Below are positions 38,704-47,868 of a stretch of DNA of 64,000 nucleotides, one piece after another. Where the stretch lies: contig PBWR01000006.1 of NCBI GenBank assembly GCA_002727315.1, forward strand, positions 1-64,000, given 5' to 3'. The notes below the pieces were generated by a model. That model saw only the letters and a program-made list of their open reading frames with translations. It was not told the origin of the DNA and made no database searches. Source of the DNA: Alphaproteobacteria bacterium. GTDB lineage: Bacteria; Pseudomonadota; Alphaproteobacteria; UBA6615. Position 1 is the stretch's first letter; every line of letters begins with the position of its first letter. A program made the position numbers and the translations under genes.

Positions 38704-40518
38704 TTATTCGCGCAACCGCTTCGTCTCGGCTTCGTCAATTTCCAGATCGTCGGTCAGGGCCACGCCATAGGACTCGCGCGCGGCCTCGCGGCTGACATAG
38801 CCGTCGATCACGTCGTCGCGCACCCGCTCGGGCTCGCGTTCAAACGGGTGCCCGTAGCCGCCGCCGCCGTCGGCGAGATACAGGATCTCGTCACTCGGCC
38901 CGAACTCGCCGCGATACATGCCCGCATGCTTGCGCAGGGGATCGGTGTTGCCCCAGACATCGTCATTGTCGGAATAGACGATGATGTCGCGCGCCCAGCG
39001 TTCCTCCCAGTCCGGGTCATCGGGATTGGGCTTCAGGATCGAGACATTCATGGGGCCCGGCTCGCCACCCTCCATACCCCAGCCCTTGGTCCGGGATTTC
39101 TTCAGAATGGTCAGGGCACCGAAGCTGTCGAGGAAATGGAAGTTTCGCACCGTGCCGAGCCCGCCTCGGTTGCGGCCCGGCCCGCCGGAATCCTGGCGCA
39201 GCCGGGATTCGGTGAGAAGTATCGGCAGGCGTGCTTCCAGCACCTCGACCGGCACATTCTTCAAGGTGCATTGGGATATGTGGTGCAGGGCGTTGAGCCC
39301 GTCGCTGTCGACCCGGGCACCCCAGCCGATTCCGGCATTCGTCTGGTGCCAGATCTGGCGCTTGGTATAGGGCTCGACCCCGTAGAAACCTGGATCACCG
39401 AGATCACCGCCCGAGCCCGCCGGGATGCGCTCGGGCATCGCCTTCGACAGGGCCTGGTAGATCGTCTCCATTCCCACGACGCTGGCCCAGATGGTGAACA
39501 CCGGTGACGGGTAGACCGCGTGGAACAGGTTTCCCGGCGGGGCAATGACACTGAAGGGGCGGAACTGCCCGCCATTGGTCGGCTCGTCTGGCGTCGTCAG
39601 GGATTTGAAGACGATGCGCGACATGGATTCGGTCATCCCGATCGCAAGATTGATCGGCCCCCGCACCTTTTCGTCGGACCCGGACATGTCGAAGGTGATG
39701 CCGTCATCGTCGATCGTGACCGTGGCGTGCACGCGGACCATCCGGTCCCGGTCGACACCGTCATTGTCCATCCAGTTTTCCGCCTCCCAGGTGCCCTTGG
39801 GCAGATCGGCGATCGCAGCACGGGCCTGTTCTTCGCCGACATCGAGATAACGCTCGATCGCGGCCTCAACGGTGTCAGCCCCGTACTTGGCATACAGTTC
39901 CTCGACCCGCTCGCAACCGACCCGGATCGATGCCACCTCGGCGTTCATGTCACCCATGATGGTGACCGGCGCGCGGGAGTTGGCGCGCATGATCTCCAGC
40001 ACCGTCTCGTTCGGCACACCTTTTTCGAAGATCTTGATCCCCGGGATCATCAGCCCTTCCTGATGAATCGAGGTCGAGTCCAGGATGTAACCTGGATCCT
40101 TGCCGCCGATATCGGTCCAGTGGGCGCGGACGCAGGCATAGGCGACCAGTTCACCGTCGTGGAAGGCGCCGCGCACCAGGATGCCGTCATTGGTGTGGGC
40201 GCCCGTGACATAGGGGACGTTCATCATGATCACGTCGCCGGGCGCCAGATCCTCAAAGCAACCCAGTTCGGCGGTTTTTTTGATGGCGTAGTCATTGGCC
40301 CCCAGAAACACCGGCAAACCGGTCGAATCCGCCAGCAGGCGGAACTCCCGGTCGAATAGGGAAATGCCGAAATCGTAGATCTCGTAAATGATCGTCGAGT
40401 AGGCGGTGCACACCAGCGTGCGCTCCATCTCCCGAGCCGCCGACACCATGTAGTGACGGATCACCTCGGTCGTGGCGGCGTCCACCGCGGGGCTGTCGGT
40501 TTCGTGTGCGGCGCTCAT
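38704..40518 (-). CDS. Hydantoinase B / oxoprolinase family protein (HyuB-like)
   Basis: 604 aa. Family members pair with HyuA-type subunits to hydrolyse 5-oxoproline, hydantoins or carboxylate acetone with ATP. Family sequences include IYEIYDFGISLFDREFRLLAD, PGDVIMMNVPYVTGAHTND, AHWTDIGGKDPGY, the PFERE near the C-terminus and SGGPGRNRGGLGTVRN. It overlaps hyuA by 4 bases (40515-40518). The order hyuA-hyuB is typical. The substrate in this organism is not determined. Confidence 0.9.
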   Translation of the reverse strand: MSAAHETDSPAVDAATTEVIRHYMVSAAREMERTLVCTAYSTIIYEIYDFGISLFDREFRLLADSTGLPVFLGANDYAIKKTAELGCFEDLAPGDVIMMNVPYVTGAHTNDGILVRGAFHDGELVAYACVRAHWTDIGGKDPGYILDSTSIHQEGLMIPGIKIFEKGVPNETVLEIMRANSRAPVTIMGDMNAEVASIRVGCERVEELYAKYGADTVEAAIERYLDVGEEQARAAIADLPKGTWEAENWMDNDGVDRDRMVRVHATVTIDDDGITFDMSGSDEKVRGPINLAIGMTESMSRIVFKSLTTPDEPTNGGQFRPFSVIAPPGNLFHAVYPSPVFTIWASVVGMETIYQALSKAMPERIPAGSGGDLGDPGFYGVEPYTKRQIWHQTNAGIGWGARVDSDGLNALHHISQCTLKNVPVEVLEARLPILLTESRLRQDSGGPGRNRGGLGTVRNFHFLDSFGALTILKKSRTKGWGMEGGEPGPMNVSILKPNPDDPDWEERWARDIIVYSDNDDVWGNTDPLRKHAGMYRGEFGPSDEILYLADGGGGYGHPFEREPERVRDDVIDGYVSREAARESYGVALTDDLEIDEAETKRLRE

Positions 40519-42572
40519 GTCGTGGCCTCCCCTTCCCCGGAAACAGGTGTGATGACGATCTGCCCAAACTTGTCGATGCCCGCCGTCTGGTCGGAGAAGT
40601 AGACAACCGTGGTCGTCGCCTCCTCGATCACGGCCGGCCCGGGTAACACGTCACCCGCCTGCAGGTCGGTGCGATCGTAGATCGAGAACTCCGCCTGCCT
40701 GCCCACAGCGAAACAATAGGCGCGCCGGGAGGTGCGCGGCGATGCATTCTCACCGGACGTCCGCGCCGGAATTTCAGCCAGCTCCGGTTTCGATTCCCGG
40801 CCCATGCCGCGAACCCGCAGATTCACAAACTGCACCGGATCGTCCATGGCGTGGCCGTAACGCCGCTGGTGCGCATCGTCGTAGCGGGCGCGTATCTCGT
40901 CCAGGGACGCCGCCCCGTCGATTGAAACCTCGAGGGAATGCTCCTGCCCGAAATAGCGCAGCTCGGCCGCGCGCTCGAAAATCTGGCTATCGGGTACAAA
41001 TCCGGCATCGTCGAGATCGGCACGGGCCCGGGCGACGAGTTCGTCGGCCTGTGCGTCCAGACTCTCCATGTCCAGATCGTCCATCAGTGTCAGCACCGTC
41101 TGGGCATACTCCTGGACGATATCGGTGGTCAGCATGCCCCAGGCCGAGAAGACCGCGGCCGCCTGGGGCACGATGATTTCGCGCACGCCCATCTCGCGGC
41201 CGACCAGGGGCACAAACATGCCGCCGGCGCCGCCGAAGGCGAGCATCGAGAATTCCCGCGGATCGAGCCCCGCCTCAACGGTGATCTCGCGCACCGCGCT
41301 CACGGTCTTGGCGAGCAGCACCTCGTAGATGCCGCGACACGCATCGGTCACGCCCACGCCGAGCGGCTCGGCCACCGCGCGCAATACGGCTGCCTCGGCG
41401 GCGGCGGCGTCGAGCTTCACCTGGCCGCCCAGGAACCGGTCGGGGTCGAGATAGCCCATGGTCAGGACCGCATCCGTGAAGGTCAGCTCCGTGCCACCCT
41501 TGGCATAGCAGACGGGCCCCGGCACCGCGCCGGCCGACTGGGGGCCGACCCGCAGCAGGCCGTTCTCGGCGCGCGCGATGGATCCCCCGCCCGCGCCGAT
41601 GGTCGAGATGTCGTAGGTCGGGATCATCAGCGGCAGCCCCTCGAGCGAGGCCTCGTATTTCAGGGCCGGCTGACCGTTGTGGACGACGCAGGCATCCGTC
41701 GACGTCCCGCCCATATCAACAGCGATCATGTCCGGGCGATCGGTGAGTTCCGAAAGCGCCACCGTGCCGATCAGGCCTCCGGCCGGACCAGAGAAGATGG
41801 TGTGGACCGGCACATCGGCGGAGACCCGCGCCTGCAGTGCACCACCGCCCGACCGGGTGATGTAGAAGGCGCCGTCGAACCCGGCCGCCGTCAGATTGTT
41901 CTCCAACCCGGCGATATAGGTCCGGAAAATCGGCTTCACATAGGCGTTCACCACGGTGGTCGCGGTGCGCTCGTATTCGCGGAACTCACGCACGATGTCG
42001 GCGGACACAGACACAGCCACGTCCGGGTACATCTCCTCGATGATCGCCTTCGTGCGCAGTTCATGCACCGGGTTGCGATAGGCGTGCAGGAAGCACACCG
42101 CGATCGAGGTGCGGCCCAGCTCTTCCACCAGGCGCCGCGCGGCGGTGCGGATCGCCTCCTCGTCGAGCGGCGCCAGCTCTTCACCCTGGGCGTTCAGCCG
42201 GCCCGGCACCCCCAGCCGGTCGCGCTTGCGGACCAGAACCGGCGGATCCTCATAGACGAGCTTGTACATCTTCTCGCGCGGCCGGTGATATCGGCCGGTC
42301 TCGAACACGTCCTCGAAGCCCTCGTTCGTGATGATCCCAGTCTCCGCGCCCTTGCGCTCCAGCACCGTGTTCAGGCCGAGCGTCGTGCCATGCACGAAGG
42401 TCTCGACATCCGCCAGCGGCATGTCGAGCCGCCCGATGGCGCTGAGCACGCCCTCGGCGGCGTTGTCGGGTGTGGTGAAATCCTTCTTCAGGCGCAGCGC
42501 GCCCGTCTCCGTATCGAACACGATCGCGTCCACGAAGGTGCCGCCGATATCCACCGCCAGTCGCTGTGCCAT
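40515..42572 (-). CDS. Hydantoinase A / oxoprolinase family protein (HyuA-like)
   Basis: 685 aa. ASKHA-type ATPase subunit: DIGGTFVDAIVFDTETG at the N-terminus is the phosphate-1 loop, DMGGTSTDACVVHNGQP a second phosphate site, and SGPAGGLIGTVALSEL and IGAGGGSIAR adenosine or core segments. Length and motif order fit HyuA/AcxA. It is preceded by an alpha/beta hydrolase gene with 13 bases between, so a three-gene operon (hydrolase-hyuA-hyuB) is likely, facing a divergent LysR gene that may regulate it. Confidence 0.92.
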   Translation of the reverse strand: MAQRLAVDIGGTFVDAIVFDTETGALRLKKDFTTPDNAAEGVLSAIGRLDMPLADVETFVHGTTLGLNTVLERKGAETGIITNEGFEDVFETGRYHRPREKMYKLVYEDPPVLVRKRDRLGVPGRLNAQGEELAPLDEEAIRTAARRLVEELGRTSIAVCFLHAYRNPVHELRTKAIIEEMYPDVAVSVSADIVREFREYERTATTVVNAYVKPIFRTYIAGLENNLTAAGFDGAFYITRSGGGALQARVSADVPVHTIFSGPAGGLIGTVALSELTDRPDMIAVDMGGTSTDACVVHNGQPALKYEASLEGLPLMIPTYDISTIGAGGGSIARAENGLLRVGPQSAGAVPGPVCYAKGGTELTFTDAVLTMGYLDPDRFLGGQVKLDAAAAEAAVLRAVAEPLGVGVTDACRGIYEVLLAKTVSAVREITVEAGLDPREFSMLAFGGAGGMFVPLVGREMGVREIIVPQAAAVFSAWGMLTTDIVQEYAQTVLTLMDDLDMESLDAQADELVARARADLDDAGFVPDSQIFERAAELRYFGQEHSLEVSIDGAASLDEIRARYDDAHQRRYGHAMDDPVQFVNLRVRGMGRESKPELAEIPARTSGENASPRTSRRAYCFAVGRQAEFSIYDRTDLQAGDVLPGPAVIEEATTTVVYFSDQTAGIDKFGQIVITPVSGEGEATT

Positions 42573-42585
42573 GAAATCTTTCCTG

Positions 42586-43290
42586 TCAGTCGTAAATAAG
42601 CCAGTCGCGCAGCAGCGCGGTGGCGGTCTGAGGCTGTTCCAGTGGCGGCATGTGGCCGCAATCCTCGACGATCGAGACCCGCCCGCGCGGTGCCAGATCG
42701 GCGATTTCTTCGTGCTCGGCCACGCTCGTCAGCGCATCCGAGCGGCCGACAATGGCGCGCACGGGAATGTCGGTGTTCTGCAACAGATCGCGGGAGTCGC
42801 TGCGGGTCAGCATCGCCCGGTGCCGATCGGCGAAGAGTTGCGGGCCGATCCGGCGGCCCATTTCGCGCACGCCGCCGGCAAGGTGGCCCGACATGTGTTC
42901 ATGATGCAGCAACAAAGGCACGAACCGGTCGAGCAAATCCTCGAACCGGCCCTCCTCGCAATCGGCGATGGCGGCCTCGCGGTTCTCCGATTTCTCCGGC
43001 GTGTCGCCGCGCGACGAGGTGTCGAGCAGGGCGATGCGCTCGACCCGCTCGGGCGCTTGGCGCAGCACCTCCAAGGCCACGTAGCCGCCCATGGAAAACC
43101 CGGCGATGGCGAAGCGCTCGGGCGCATTCGCCAGTACCGCCTCGGCCAGCCCCTGCATCGTGTTGGTCTCGTTCATGGGCGCGTAGTGGCAATCCGCCAC
43201 CTCGGCGATCCGGGCACGCGGATAGGCCCAGACCTCCTCGTCGCAGATCAGGCCCGGCACCAGCACCAGGTTCCGTTCGACTGTCGCCAT
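42586..43290 (-). CDS. Alpha/beta hydrolase
   Basis: 234 aa. The nucleophile elbow is GFSMGGYVALEVL (Ser in GxSxG), followed by DTSSRG; the catalytic Asp and His candidates lie in VGRSDALTSVAEHEE and VEDCGHMPPLEQP. The N-terminal strand is LVLVPGLICDEEVW. Related to esterases, haloperoxidases and BioH-like hydrolases; substrate unknown. First gene of the hydrolase-hyuAB operon and divergent from the LysR gene with 108 bases between starts. Confidence 0.9.
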   Translation of the reverse strand: MATVERNLVLVPGLICDEEVWAYPRARIAEVADCHYAPMNETNTMQGLAEAVLANAPERFAIAGFSMGGYVALEVLRQAPERVERIALLDTSSRGDTPEKSENREAAIADCEEGRFEDLLDRFVPLLLHHEHMSGHLAGGVREMGRRIGPQLFADRHRAMLTRSDSRDLLQNTDIPVRAIVGRSDALTSVAEHEEIADLAPRGRVSIVEDCGHMPPLEQPQTATALLRDWLIYD

Positions 43291-43353
43291 TTCGGCCTCT
43301 CCCCCGGGGTTTCAGGAAAGACTAGCCGCGCCAGAGACATCGCAACAGTATAT

Positions 43354-43368
43354 GTTAGGCATACCAAC
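43354..43368. promoter_or_regulatory. Candidate LysR-type operator (T-N11-A) in a divergent promoter region
   Basis: GTTAGGCATACCAAC contains the T-N11-A LysR box (T 43355, A 43367) with partial dyad symmetry GTT...AAC. It lies 31 bases upstream of the LysR ATG and 64 bases from the divergent hydrolase start, a position typical of LTTR autoregulation plus target control. Confidence 0.45.
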
Positions 43369-43398
43369 AATCGAATTTCGCGATATCAGGAGCGCGCT

Positions 43399-44310
43399 AT
43401 GGAAACCCGGGTTCTGCAGAACTTCCTGCGGGTGGCGCAGGCCGGAAAGCTTGGCCAGGCGGCCGCCGAACTCAACATTGCCCAACCGGCCCTGAGCCGG
43501 CAGATCGCCCTACTGGAGGCCGATATCGGGGCTCAACTCTTCGTCCGCCACCGCCGCGGCGTCACTCTGACCGAGGCTGGCCTGCTGTTCCGCGACCATG
43601 CCCGCGCCATTCTCGCGTCGGTTGACCAGGCCCGCGCCGAAGTGTCGTCTACCGGGGAAAGTCCGTCCGGCATCGTCGCGCTGGGGCTGCCCACCTCCAT
43701 GCTCTATGTGCTGTCGGGCGACGTGGTGGCCGCCTACCGCCAGCGTTTTCCCAACGTCTTCCTGCGGGTCCACGAGGCCGTCGGCCATGTGGTCGAGGGC
43801 CTGTTCACTGAAGGCCAGCTCGACGCGGCGATCCTGATCGAACCGCGAACCATGCCGGGAATCAAGCTGACGCCGCTGATCGAGGAGCCGATATGCCTGG
43901 TCGGCCCGCGCAAGGCCGGGCTCAGTCTCGATATGCCGGTCTCGCCCGCGCATGTGGCCGAGGTGCCTATGATCATGTTCCCGGTCGAAAACCATGTACG
44001 CAAACGCACCGAGGCCGTGCTCGCGCGTAAGGGGCTCGCCCTGAATCCCGCACTGGAGGTTGAGGGCCAGCCGCTCACCTTCGATCTGGTCCGCCGAGGG
44101 CTGGGCTACACGGTGCTGCCCCAATGCGCCGCCCGCGCGGAAATGAAACTCGGCCGGATGAGCGCCGCACCCATCGCGGGTGCAATGCTGGGCTGGTCGC
44201 TTGCCGTTGCGCGGCCGCGCGCTGACGCCCCTGCCGTGCGCGCACTGGCCGAGCTCCTGGTGGACATCACGCGAACGCGCGCGGCCGACGGCCACTGGCT
44301 GTCGGCATGA
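43399..44310 (+). CDS. LysR family transcriptional regulator
   Basis: 303 aa from ATG 43399. Winged HTH at residues 1-60 (METRVLQNFLRVAQAGKLGQ, then AAAELNIAQPALSRQIALLE) with the DNA-recognition helix in QPALSRQI, then a periplasmic-binding-like effector domain starting near GIVALGLPTSM. The effector domain has the normal length. Divergent from the alpha/beta hydrolase-hyuAB operon; probably regulates it in response to a substrate or intermediate. Confidence 0.93.
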   Translation: METRVLQNFLRVAQAGKLGQAAAELNIAQPALSRQIALLEADIGAQLFVRHRRGVTLTEAGLLFRDHARAILASVDQARAEVSSTGESPSGIVALGLPTSMLYVLSGDVVAAYRQRFPNVFLRVHEAVGHVVEGLFTEGQLDAAILIEPRTMPGIKLTPLIEEPICLVGPRKAGLSLDMPVSPAHVAEVPMIMFPVENHVRKRTEAVLARKGLALNPALEVEGQPLTFDLVRRGLGYTVLPQCAARAEMKLGRMSAAPIAGAMLGWSLAVARPRADAPAVRALAELLVDITRTRAADGHWLSA

Positions 44311-44384
44311 AGCTGTTGGTTGGGTCCATCGGGTTGTAAGATCACTCCCAACAACAGGGACATTCGTTTTTCGGGAGGAGTTTC

Positions 44385-45308
44385 ATGTCACAGAAGATCG
44401 GTCTCGTGGGCATGGGCCTGATGGGCCAGGCCTTCATCAAGAACATGCGCGAACGCCAGTTCATGGTGCAGGGCTTCGACACGGACCCGGCCCGCATGGA
44501 CCAGCTGGCCGAGGCCGGCGGCCACCCCGCCGACACGCCCGCAGAAGCCGCCAGGGGCGTCGACCGGCTGATCGTGTCCCTGCCGACCAGCGACATCGCG
44601 CGCGAGGTGATCTTCCGCGACAGCGCCGGCATCGCGGCCGGTGCGGGCGACGACCTGATCATCATGGACACCACGACCGCGCGGCCCGACGATTCCGAAC
44701 GCACCGCCGCCGAGCTCAAGGAAATGGGCATCCGCTATCTCGACAGCGCCGTCTCGGGCACGAGCACCATGGCCCAGGCGGGCGACCTTGTGGTCATCGC
44801 CGGCGGCGAGGAGGCCGACTTCGAGGCCTGCCGTGGGGCCTTCGCCGGCTTCTCCCGCGCTGCCTACTGGATGGGCCCGTCCGGCTCGGGCGCGCGCACC
44901 AAGCTGATCATCAACCTGATCCTGGCCGGTAACCGCCTGGCCATGGCCGAGGGTATGGTGCTGGGCGAGAAGGCCGGGCTCGACGCCAACAACCTGCTGT
45001 CCGTGCTGCAGGACGGGGCGTGCAGCTCGAAGACCATGGTCGACAAGGGCCCCAAGATGATCGACGCCGACTATTCCCAGCAGGGCAAGGTGGCGATCAG
45101 CCTCAAGGATTCGCGCCTGATGATGGATATGGGCCAGAAGCTGGGCGCGCCGACCATGATGATCCAGGTCTATTCCCAGATCATGCAAGCGGCGCTGGAG
45201 AAGGGCTACGGCCAGAAGGACACGGTGGCGTTCTACGAGATCCTGCGCGGCATGGCCGGGCTCGAGGAACGCGAGGGCATCGACGACGTGCCGTTCGGGA
45301 AAGACTAG
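44385..45308 (+). CDS. 3-hydroxyisobutyrate dehydrogenase-like NAD(P) oxidoreductase
   Basis: 307 aa. Beta-hydroxyacid dehydrogenase family: GLVGMGLMGQAFIKNM as the dinucleotide loop, VSLPTSDIAREVI, MDTTTARPDDSERTA, substrate segment LDSAVSGTSTMAQAGDL, and catalytic K173 in GSGARTKLIINLILAG. Members oxidise 3-hydroxyisobutyrate, tartronate semialdehyde, gamma-hydroxybutyrate or related acids. A 13-base gap to the next gene (a putative alpha-hydroxyacid oxidase) suggests sequential oxidation of one hydroxy acid. Confidence 0.92.
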   Translation: MSQKIGLVGMGLMGQAFIKNMRERQFMVQGFDTDPARMDQLAEAGGHPADTPAEAARGVDRLIVSLPTSDIAREVIFRDSAGIAAGAGDDLIIMDTTTARPDDSERTAAELKEMGIRYLDSAVSGTSTMAQAGDLVVIAGGEEADFEACRGAFAGFSRAAYWMGPSGSGARTKLIINLILAGNRLAMAEGMVLGEKAGLDANNLLSVLQDGACSSKTMVDKGPKMIDADYSQQGKVAISLKDSRLMMDMGQKLGAPTMMIQVYSQIMQAALEKGYGQKDTVAFYEILRGMAGLEEREGIDDVPFGKD

Positions 45309-45321
45309 GGACGAAGCACCC

Positions 45322-46494
45322 ATGTCCTCCGTCTCCTCCGCCCTCAACATCGAAGATTTGCGGCTGCTCGCCAAGCGGCGCCTGACCAAGGGGCTGTTCG
45401 AGTTCTGCGACCGGGGCAGCGAAGACGACGTTGCGCTGCGCCACAACCGCGAGGTGCTGGAGCGCATCAAGCTGCGCTCACGCGTCCTCAAAGACACCTC
45501 GTCGCGGCACACGAAATCCACCCTGCTCGGCCAGCCCGTCGACATGCCCCTCGCCATCGGGCCGACGGGCCCGGCGGGCTTCGTCTGGTACCGGGGCGAG
45601 ACGGAGCTGGCGAAGGCGGCAGCCAGGGCGGGCATCCCCTTCACCGTCGCTAGCACATCGAACACACCGATGGAGCGTATCGTCGAAGAAGGTGGTGGTG
45701 GCCGGCTCTGGTATCACCTGTATGTCTGGCGCGACATGGAGGCCTCCCTGCTCGCCGTGCCGCGGGCCGAGGCGGCCGGCTTCGAGGCTCTGGTCCTGAC
45801 GGTGGATTCGACCGTGCCCTACAACCGAGAGTTCGACGTGCGGAATGGCGTGACCATGCCCGTGCGCCTGACGCCGCGGAACATCGCCGATATCGCAACC
45901 CACCCGCGCTGGCTGTTCGGCACCGTCGGCCGCTACGTGCTGTCCGACGGGCACCTGCCCCGCTACGTCAACATCGACATGCCCGAAGGCTTGTCGACGA
46001 CGGGCGTGCGCGACTTCCTGTTCAAGAACGACACGCTCGACTGGGATTTCCTGAAGCGCATCCGCGATATGTGGCCCCGCAAACTGATCGTGAAGGGCAT
46101 CCTGCACGCTGATGACGCGGTGAAGTGCGCCGAGGCGGGTGTCGACGGGGTGGTGATCTCCAACCATGGCGGCATCGCGTCCGACGCAGCGCTAGCGCCC
46201 ATCGACGTGCTACCCTCAATCGTGCGTACAGTGGGCGACCGGATGACCGTCATCGTGGACTCGGGCTTCCGGCGCGGCTCAGACATCCTGAAGGGTCTCG
46301 CACTGGGGGCCGACGCCGTGATCGTCGGCCGGGCCACCCTCTATGGGGTCTCGGCCGGCGGTGAGGCCGGTGCGACGCGGGCGTTGGACATCTTGCACGC
46401 CGAAATCCGCCGCACCATGGGGGTGATGGGCCTTTCGGACCTTTCGGAGCTCACACGCGACCATGTGGTCCTGCCCCACCAACTCCCGCTGTAG
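45322..46494 (+). CDS. FMN-dependent alpha-hydroxy-acid oxidase-like protein with altered active site
   Basis: 390 aa. Shows the glycolate oxidase / lactate dehydrogenase barrel: PVDMPLAIGPTGPAGFVWYRGE, WYHLYVWRDM, LVLTVDSTVPYNREFDVRNG, IVDSGFRRGSDILKGLALGADAV. The catalytic base is H282 (VVISNHGG), but the residue three later is Ile285 where family members have the carboxylate-binding Arg (SNHGGRQLD in the family, SNHGGIASD here). The Tyr equivalent to spinach glycolate oxidase Tyr24 is Phe28 (LFEFCDRG). Catalysis may be changed or lost, or the substrate may not be an alpha-hydroxycarboxylate. Coupled to the upstream dehydrogenase. Confidence 0.85.
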   Translation: MSSVSSALNIEDLRLLAKRRLTKGLFEFCDRGSEDDVALRHNREVLERIKLRSRVLKDTSSRHTKSTLLGQPVDMPLAIGPTGPAGFVWYRGETELAKAAARAGIPFTVASTSNTPMERIVEEGGGGRLWYHLYVWRDMEASLLAVPRAEAAGFEALVLTVDSTVPYNREFDVRNGVTMPVRLTPRNIADIATHPRWLFGTVGRYVLSDGHLPRYVNIDMPEGLSTTGVRDFLFKNDTLDWDFLKRIRDMWPRKLIVKGILHADDAVKCAEAGVDGVVISNHGGIASDAALAPIDVLPSIVRTVGDRMTVIVDSGFRRGSDILKGLALGADAVIVGRATLYGVSAGGEAGATRALDILHAEIRRTMGVMGLSDLSELTRDHVVLPHQLPL

Positions 46495-46576
46495 GTTTGG
46501 ATCAAGCAAGATTCTCGGGATCGCTTCCGGCTAGCCGGCGGTCACGCTTAGCCCGACAAAGGTTGGGGGAATTTGC

Positions 46577-47758
46577 CTAATACAGGTAGTCAGCCGCTTT
46601 CAGAAATAAGGTCCGGTTGACCCCATCGGAGTGCAGGAACGCGGCCGCATCGCGGACCCGCTTCTCCAGACCGATTTCCTTCATGAACCCGCTGCCACCA
46701 TGGATTTCCATGGCCCAGGTGGAGATCTGCCATGCCATCTGGGAGGCGTAGACCTTCGGCAAGGCGCCCATGGCCGGATCCCAGGGCACGGTGTCCCGGT
46801 TGTCGGCCATCCATGTCGCCTTACGGATATAGGTGCGGGCGATGTCGAGCATCATGTGCATCTCGGCCAGCTGCACGCGGATACCGTCATGCTCGATGAG
46901 GGGCTTGCCGCCCTGGATGCGGTTCTTCGCCCACTCGAGGGTCATCTCGTAGGTCGCGACCGCGTTGCCGAGCACCGAAGCGCCGGCATAGGCGTTACTC
47001 GCGGGGAAGAAGTCGGCCAGAATCTGGAACCCGTTGCCGATCTCGCCGACAACGTCGGCGTCGGGCACAAAGCAGTCCTGGAAAATCATCTCGGCATTGT
47101 TCGCCAGCCGCTCGCCCATCTTGTTGTGGACCTGGCCGAGAGAAAAGCCGGGTGTCTCGTTCGAAAGGATGAAACAGGTGCTGCCGGAAAACAGGTCCTT
47201 GTCCTTATCGGTCTGCACGAAGAGAAGGAAGACATTCGCCCGGTTCGAGTTCGACACGAAATGCTTCATGCCGTTGATCACCCAGCCCCCATCGACCTTC
47301 TCGGCGCGGGTGTTGAACGACCAGTCGCCGTGCACGAAGTAGTTCGAGCCGTTCTCGGGTTCGGTGATGCCGATGGCGAGCAGCCCACGCGGATCGTCAC
47401 GGAAACGCGGAATGAACCGCTCCTGCTGATCCGGGGTCAGAGCCTCCATCATGATCTGGGCAATCTTCAGGGTCTGGGCCATCACGACCGAGACGCCGAT
47501 GTCACCCTTGGCAAGCTCCTCGACCACCATGCCGGTGGTGAGATAGTCCGCACCGATACCGCCCAGTTCCTCCGGCAGGGTCATCGTGCGAATGCCGGCC
47601 GCATCCGCTTTCTCGACCAGATCCCAGGAGAAGCTCTCTTCCGGATCGGCATTGGCATCCAGATCCGCGACGACCGGCGCGACCTCGTCGGCCACATATC
47701 GCCGCACGGTGTCGAGGATCGCCTCCTGCATTTCGGTCATGACGAAGGGTTCACTCAT
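46577..47758 (-). CDS. Acyl-CoA dehydrogenase
   Basis: 393 aa. FAD-dependent alpha,beta-desaturation of acyl-CoA, feeding electrons to ETF. Family features are AIGITEPENGSNYF (near the FAD/substrate contact), RAEKVDGGWVINGMKHFVSN, FQILADFFPASNAYAGASVLG, and the C-terminal AMEIHGGSGFMKEIGLEKRVRDAAAFLHSDGVNRT. It is monocistronic here, between a convergent oxidase gene and dxs. The chain-length or substrate is not predictable. Confidence 0.92.
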   Translation of the reverse strand: MSEPFVMTEMQEAILDTVRRYVADEVAPVVADLDANADPEESFSWDLVEKADAAGIRTMTLPEELGGIGADYLTTGMVVEELAKGDIGVSVVMAQTLKIAQIMMEALTPDQQERFIPRFRDDPRGLLAIGITEPENGSNYFVHGDWSFNTRAEKVDGGWVINGMKHFVSNSNRANVFLLFVQTDKDKDLFSGSTCFILSNETPGFSLGQVHNKMGERLANNAEMIFQDCFVPDADVVGEIGNGFQILADFFPASNAYAGASVLGNAVATYEMTLEWAKNRIQGGKPLIEHDGIRVQLAEMHMMLDIARTYIRKATWMADNRDTVPWDPAMGALPKVYASQMAWQISTWAMEIHGGSGFMKEIGLEKRVRDAAAFLHSDGVNRTLFLKAADYLY

Positions 47759-47868
47759 GGGTCTCTCCCGGCATTCACATCACGTCGGATGGGTGATCGT
47801 TGCAATTCAAGGGGATTGATAGGCGGGCTGGGCGCGAAGGTCCAGAGGCCGGACAACACCAATTGGGC

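Noticed and set aside
46495-46576. Terminator at CCGGCTAGCCGG between convergent genes
   Set aside because: Palindrome present but without a loop or T-run on either side.
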